Below the pieces are notes generated by a model that worked only from the letters and a program-made list of their open reading frames with translations, had not been told where the DNA came from and ran no database searches. Shown here one piece after another: positions 61,120 through 64,000 of a DNA stretch of 64,000 nucleotides (position 1 is the stretch's first letter; each line of letters starts with the position of its first letter). The translations under genes were made by a program, and so were the position numbers. Source of the DNA: Ianthella basta (lineage: Eukaryota > Porifera > Demospongiae > Verongiida > Ianthellidae); contig OZ025878.1 of assembly GCA_964019415.1 (NCBI GenBank), positions 3,476,512 to 3,540,511 on the forward strand, written 5' to 3'.

Positions 61120-61860
61120 CAATGCTTGTGAAAAACACAAAACAGTTTTCTCTCAACCCATGCATGGTCAATCACTGTAGTCTCTTCCTACCCGATGGGG
61201 TGGTGGCTTTAATTCCCACGCATCTTCAGCAAGTGCTGACTTCCCAAGTGCTCCATTCTGACTCATATGCGTCTGGGTGTTCCTTCATTCTGGTCTTGAG
61301 TCTCCTCACTATCTCGAGCTCCCCAACGTAGGCCTTGCCACAGCTGCAGGATATCCAGTACAAAACTATGGACTGCTTCTCCATTGCAAGGGAGTCCTTC
61401 ACCTTGGATAGCATATGGAGTAGAGGGACTGCTCACATGTTCTTACCAAGCTGACTCATCTGATATCCTCAATGACCCCTTCCATGTAGGGGAGTAGTAC
61501 CAGTTGGGGTCTGCCTCCCTCCTCCAATGCCAATGCCTGGGTGTTCCCCACATCCTGCCTGGGAGGCAGAGAGGAGGTGCAGATACAGTTGACAGTGTAA
61601 CTGTTCTGCTTCAGGACCTCATGGAGGTGACACTCCTCCTTCTGCAGGTGTTCCTGTGTGCTGGTGATGCTCCTCACTCTGTCGTAAAGACACCTCACCA
61701 GTCTTTTCTTGACACGAGGTGGGTGGTGGGACTGAATGTCCAGGTACTGGTCCATGTTTGTGGGTTTACTGTAGACAACGACGTCCAGGCTGCTGTCATT
61801 CCTCCTCTGTTGCAGTGTGCTTAGGTAGGGTAGGCATTCCTCTTTCTCCAATTCCACTGT
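61120..61860 (-). mobile_element. Penelope-like element fragment: RT end and GIY-YIG region
   Basis: Minus-strand frame 61456-61857 reads LDVVVYSKPTNMDQYLDIQS, HHPPRVKKRLVRCLYDR, QEHLQKEECHLHEVLKQNSY and PYMEGVIEDI, which is the Penelope-like RT C-terminus. After a stop, 61226-61414 continues with VLYWISCSCGKAYVGE and RRLKTRMKEH, the GIY-YIG nuclease core in which the usual Y-I-G-E-T is YVGEL. It belongs to a different lineage from the element at 16.2-17.8 kb, whose linker and EHKQAV-type box differ. Frameshifts make it inactive. It lies in sense orientation in an intron of the AMOP receptor. Confidence 0.8.
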
Positions 61861-61869
61861 GTATTAAAT

Positions 61870-62330
61870 TTTTGCAGTGATGCATGCAGTGATTGTGCCA
61901 GTGTACAAGAAGGGTAGTAGGCTGGATTGCAGCAATTACAGGGGAATTAGCCTAATGAGCGTTGTCGGCAAGGTGTTTGCACGGGTATTGAATGAGAGGG
62001 TAAAAGGTTTGACGGTTGACAAAGTGATGGACGAGTAAGGAGGTTTCGGGGATGGAAGGGGATGCAATGACCAGATTTTTGCAGTCGAACAAATTGTGGA
62101 GAAGACCATGGAGAAGGACAGGAAGACATACATGGCATTTGTGGACTTAGAGAAGGCAAATGACAGTAGAAGCTTTGGAAAGTGTTAGATGAGTATGGGG
62201 ATAAAGGGAATTTTCTTAGGGCTGTACAGGCAATGTATGTGGATGGGAGGGCAAGGGTGAAAGTAGGGAGAATGGAATTGAAGCTGTTTTGTGTGTGCAC
62301 AGGGGTGAGACAGGGTTGTACCAATTTCAA
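61870..62330 (+). mobile_element. LINE retrotransposon fragment: N-terminal half of RT
   Basis: The plus strand reads VIVPVYKKGSRLDCSNYRGI, SLMSVVGKVFARVLNERV, then after a stop GFGDGRGCNDQIFAVEQIVE and DRKTYMAFVDLEKANDS. After a frame change comes FLRAVQAMYVDGRARVKVG and GVRQGCT. These are RT fingers and palm blocks 1-4 of a LINE ORF, ending before the FADD box. The aromatic-aspartate block AFVDLEKAYD is altered to KAND. It abuts the oppositely oriented Penelope fragment. Confidence 0.85.
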
Positions 62331-62744
62331 ATAATCCTGAAGTCACTTAGTATCTATGCTTATACTATTATCATCCTCTAATTGTCATTTAGCAAGTATA
62401 AGATACATAAGGATCTCCAGTATTGGAGAAACATCTGTACTGATTGATCGATTGATTAAATTTTTCAAGTCTACTTTTGCCCTGAAGAAGACCAGAGCAT
62501 CTCGATCTGCTCAAAACATTGGCAAGGCTCAAACCCTGTTGAATCACTCTGGTACTTGGAGAACTAAGCCCTTTCTCGTAATTGTTCTGATTTCAACAGT
62601 ATACATGCATAGCAAACACATTTGCATTATTATTATAATGTAGCATGTTTGCAATGAGTCAACCATTCCAACTGCACCCTACAAGTATTCATGAAAACAA
62701 AGCAAAGCAAAGCAGGAAGTTAGTGGGATAACTGCTCAGCTTAC

Positions 62745-63354
62745 CTTGGAGTTATTTGGCGAAAGCAAGTATCAGCATCCGGGTGAAAGAAACGTTGAGG
62801 AATTGCAGAAAAACCTGATTCTTCCTGTAGACCACTGGAGGGCCAGCGTGCTTCCCTTGCACTTCGAGGACAGCAGACTGTTTCAGCCAAAAGAGTCTCA
62901 CCAATTCCTGGGTCTTCAAAGGAATGCCATGCTTCGCAAGCCACACGCATGGCTGCATCCAAAACAACTTTTGTCAACAACAGTCTCCCTGACCATATAG
63001 CAAGCGACCCTAGTAAAGGCAATATTCTCTTGCTTCTTGTCACATGTGATTGGGCTAAAGAAATTTGGAAAAACACTGGAGCGATGGGCTGCTCATCTAC
63101 TTCATTCACAGAGCCATCAAGTTCAATTTTAACTTGAGCACTTCCATTATTAGGAATATCAGTGGCAAGTGTGCGGAGAAACTTAAGGGAACCATCTACT
63201 GACAACTCATGAATACTTATGTCCACAAGGTTTGAGGTAGGATCAGCGTTTTGTAGAAGGGCTGGAGACCATTGAACATCTACCACTTCATTTGATTCTG
63301 CTGTAATAGTATCACTTGCTATTATGCTTACTTGAGCAGACCGATCAGGTGAAG
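62745..63354 (-). CDS. AMOP-preceding ectodomain exon of MUC4/SUSD2-like receptor
   Basis: The acceptor TGCAG precedes 63354 (phase 1) and the donor GTAAGC follows 62745 (phase 2). The 203-residue exon begins with SPDRSAQVSIIASDTITAES, continues DVQWSPALLQNADPTSNLVD, and ends with CEAWHSFEDPGIGETLLAET, CCPRSAREARWPSSG and FFHPDADTCFRQITP. The last part matches the C-x-W...CP-x-x-x-x-x-A-R...HP-x-A-x-x-C-x-R pattern found directly upstream of AMOP in SUSD2-like proteins. The plus-strand frame at 62746-63000 is a shadow. Confidence 0.82.
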
Positions 63355-63576
63355 CTGCACAAAAGATTGAAATGATCTGTGATTATGTGAATAGGCATAT
63401 AGGGCGCTATACAAATTCGCAAATGCAGGCACAGCTATAGCTGTGTTATGTCAACTAATTAAATTATAAAGTACACCATTAGCGTTCATCACAGCTATAG
63501 GATATGGGAATCATCATGGGAAAACAGGCTTCTGAGCAATTCACGGATGAAACAATCATTCAACCAGAACACTTAC

Positions 63577-63660
63577 AGGCCATTTGGACCTGAGAAGTGA
63601 AAGCACTATTATCTCGCTCCAATGTAATATTCCCAGAAGTCACTTTGTACAGTGGAACCC
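63577..63660 (-). CDS. Small ectodomain exon upstream of the AMOP region
   Basis: Between a TATAG acceptor before 63660 (phase 1) and a GTAAGT donor after 63577 (phase 1), the frame reads VPLYKVTSGNITLERDNSAF, then TSQVQMA. It is open, phase-compatible with the exon at 63354 and has a beta-rich pattern like the region preceding AMOP in related proteins. The gene continues beyond the right edge; a NIDO domain would be expected there if the MUC4 order holds. Confidence 0.55.
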
Positions 63661-64000
63661 CTATATAGCGGACACCCTTCAGAACAAGTGAAGCGTCCTG
63701 ATTATAGGGGTGTTTGCATTTCAGAGGTACGGCTTAAATGCCCATATGTTGAAACAATCATGTAGTATGCCTGCAAAAGTATCAAAATAAGACGAGTTTG
63801 TAAAGGTAGGGGTGGTTCGCTCAAGTACTCAACTCACGCACCATTTCCGAAGACAATTCTAAAGGGTAGCTGTTCGCGCTGAACTTTCCCATGTTAAAGA
63901 CATTTTCAAAATCCATTGTATAGACGATTTGCAGCACTCGTCGACTTCTGTGCTGTTCTTGTCACTTGTCAGAAGTAGCAGTGCACATCAAAGAGCGGCC
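63661..64000. other. Right-edge intron, nothing recognised
   Basis: No exon or repeat is recognised in the last 340 bases. Confidence 0.35.

Overview
The window reads as animal DNA, most likely from a sponge (Porifera). The evidence is spliced genes with GT-AG introns; ectodomain modules (SRCR, EGF, AMOP, von Willebrand D) each on its own phase 1-1 exon; Penelope-like and LINE fragments, a tRNA-like SINE, MITEs and microsatellites; and AT-rich introns full of TGCATG words. No bacterial operon, rRNA or CRISPR is seen. The sponge call is inference from gene content.

Layout. (1) 1-4.9 kb: the 5' part of a scavenger-receptor (SRCR) gene on the minus strand, with a signal-peptide exon at 4878 and three SRCR exons, running off the left edge. 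(2) 6.4-12.2 kb: an arylsulfatase gene on the plus strand, well conserved but broken by two frameshifts and an in-frame stop. (3) 13.4-26.2 kb: a second SRCR receptor gene on the minus strand, with two candidate signal exons, three SRCR exons (one with a 7-bp deletion) and a last exon encoding a membrane helix and a PPxY-rich tail. A Penelope-like element lies in its last intron. (4) 26.9-27.2 kb: relic of a tyrosine-kinase domain. (5) 28-32 kb: repeats. (6) 32.8-36.8 kb (minus): two EGF exons and a membrane/tail exon. (7) 39.7-46.3 kb (minus) and 46.4-52.4 kb (plus): two complete 13-exon genes of about 800 residues each, head to head, with start codons 124 bp apart. One looks like a ParB-like domain joined to a DNA-methylase-like tail. 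The other is a DDE/RNase-H-like, transposase-derived protein. (8) 54-63.7 kb (minus): AMOP and vWD exons of a MUC4/SUSD2-like receptor, continuing off the right edge. Its last visible exon is phase 1 and could splice onto the EGF-EGF-membrane exons of (6), which would nest the pair in (7) inside one intron of about 17 kb.

How they fit together. The minus strand is a run of cell-surface receptor genes built from shuffled phase 1-1 exons, broken up by retroelements. The head-to-head pair in (7) is the most unusual part: two intact genes with DNA-acting, apparently mobile-element or prokaryote-related ancestry, sharing a short CpG-rich promoter that contains a 10-bp dyad. Exon ends come from reading splice signals, reading frame and codon phase by eye. 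No transcript or database search was available.
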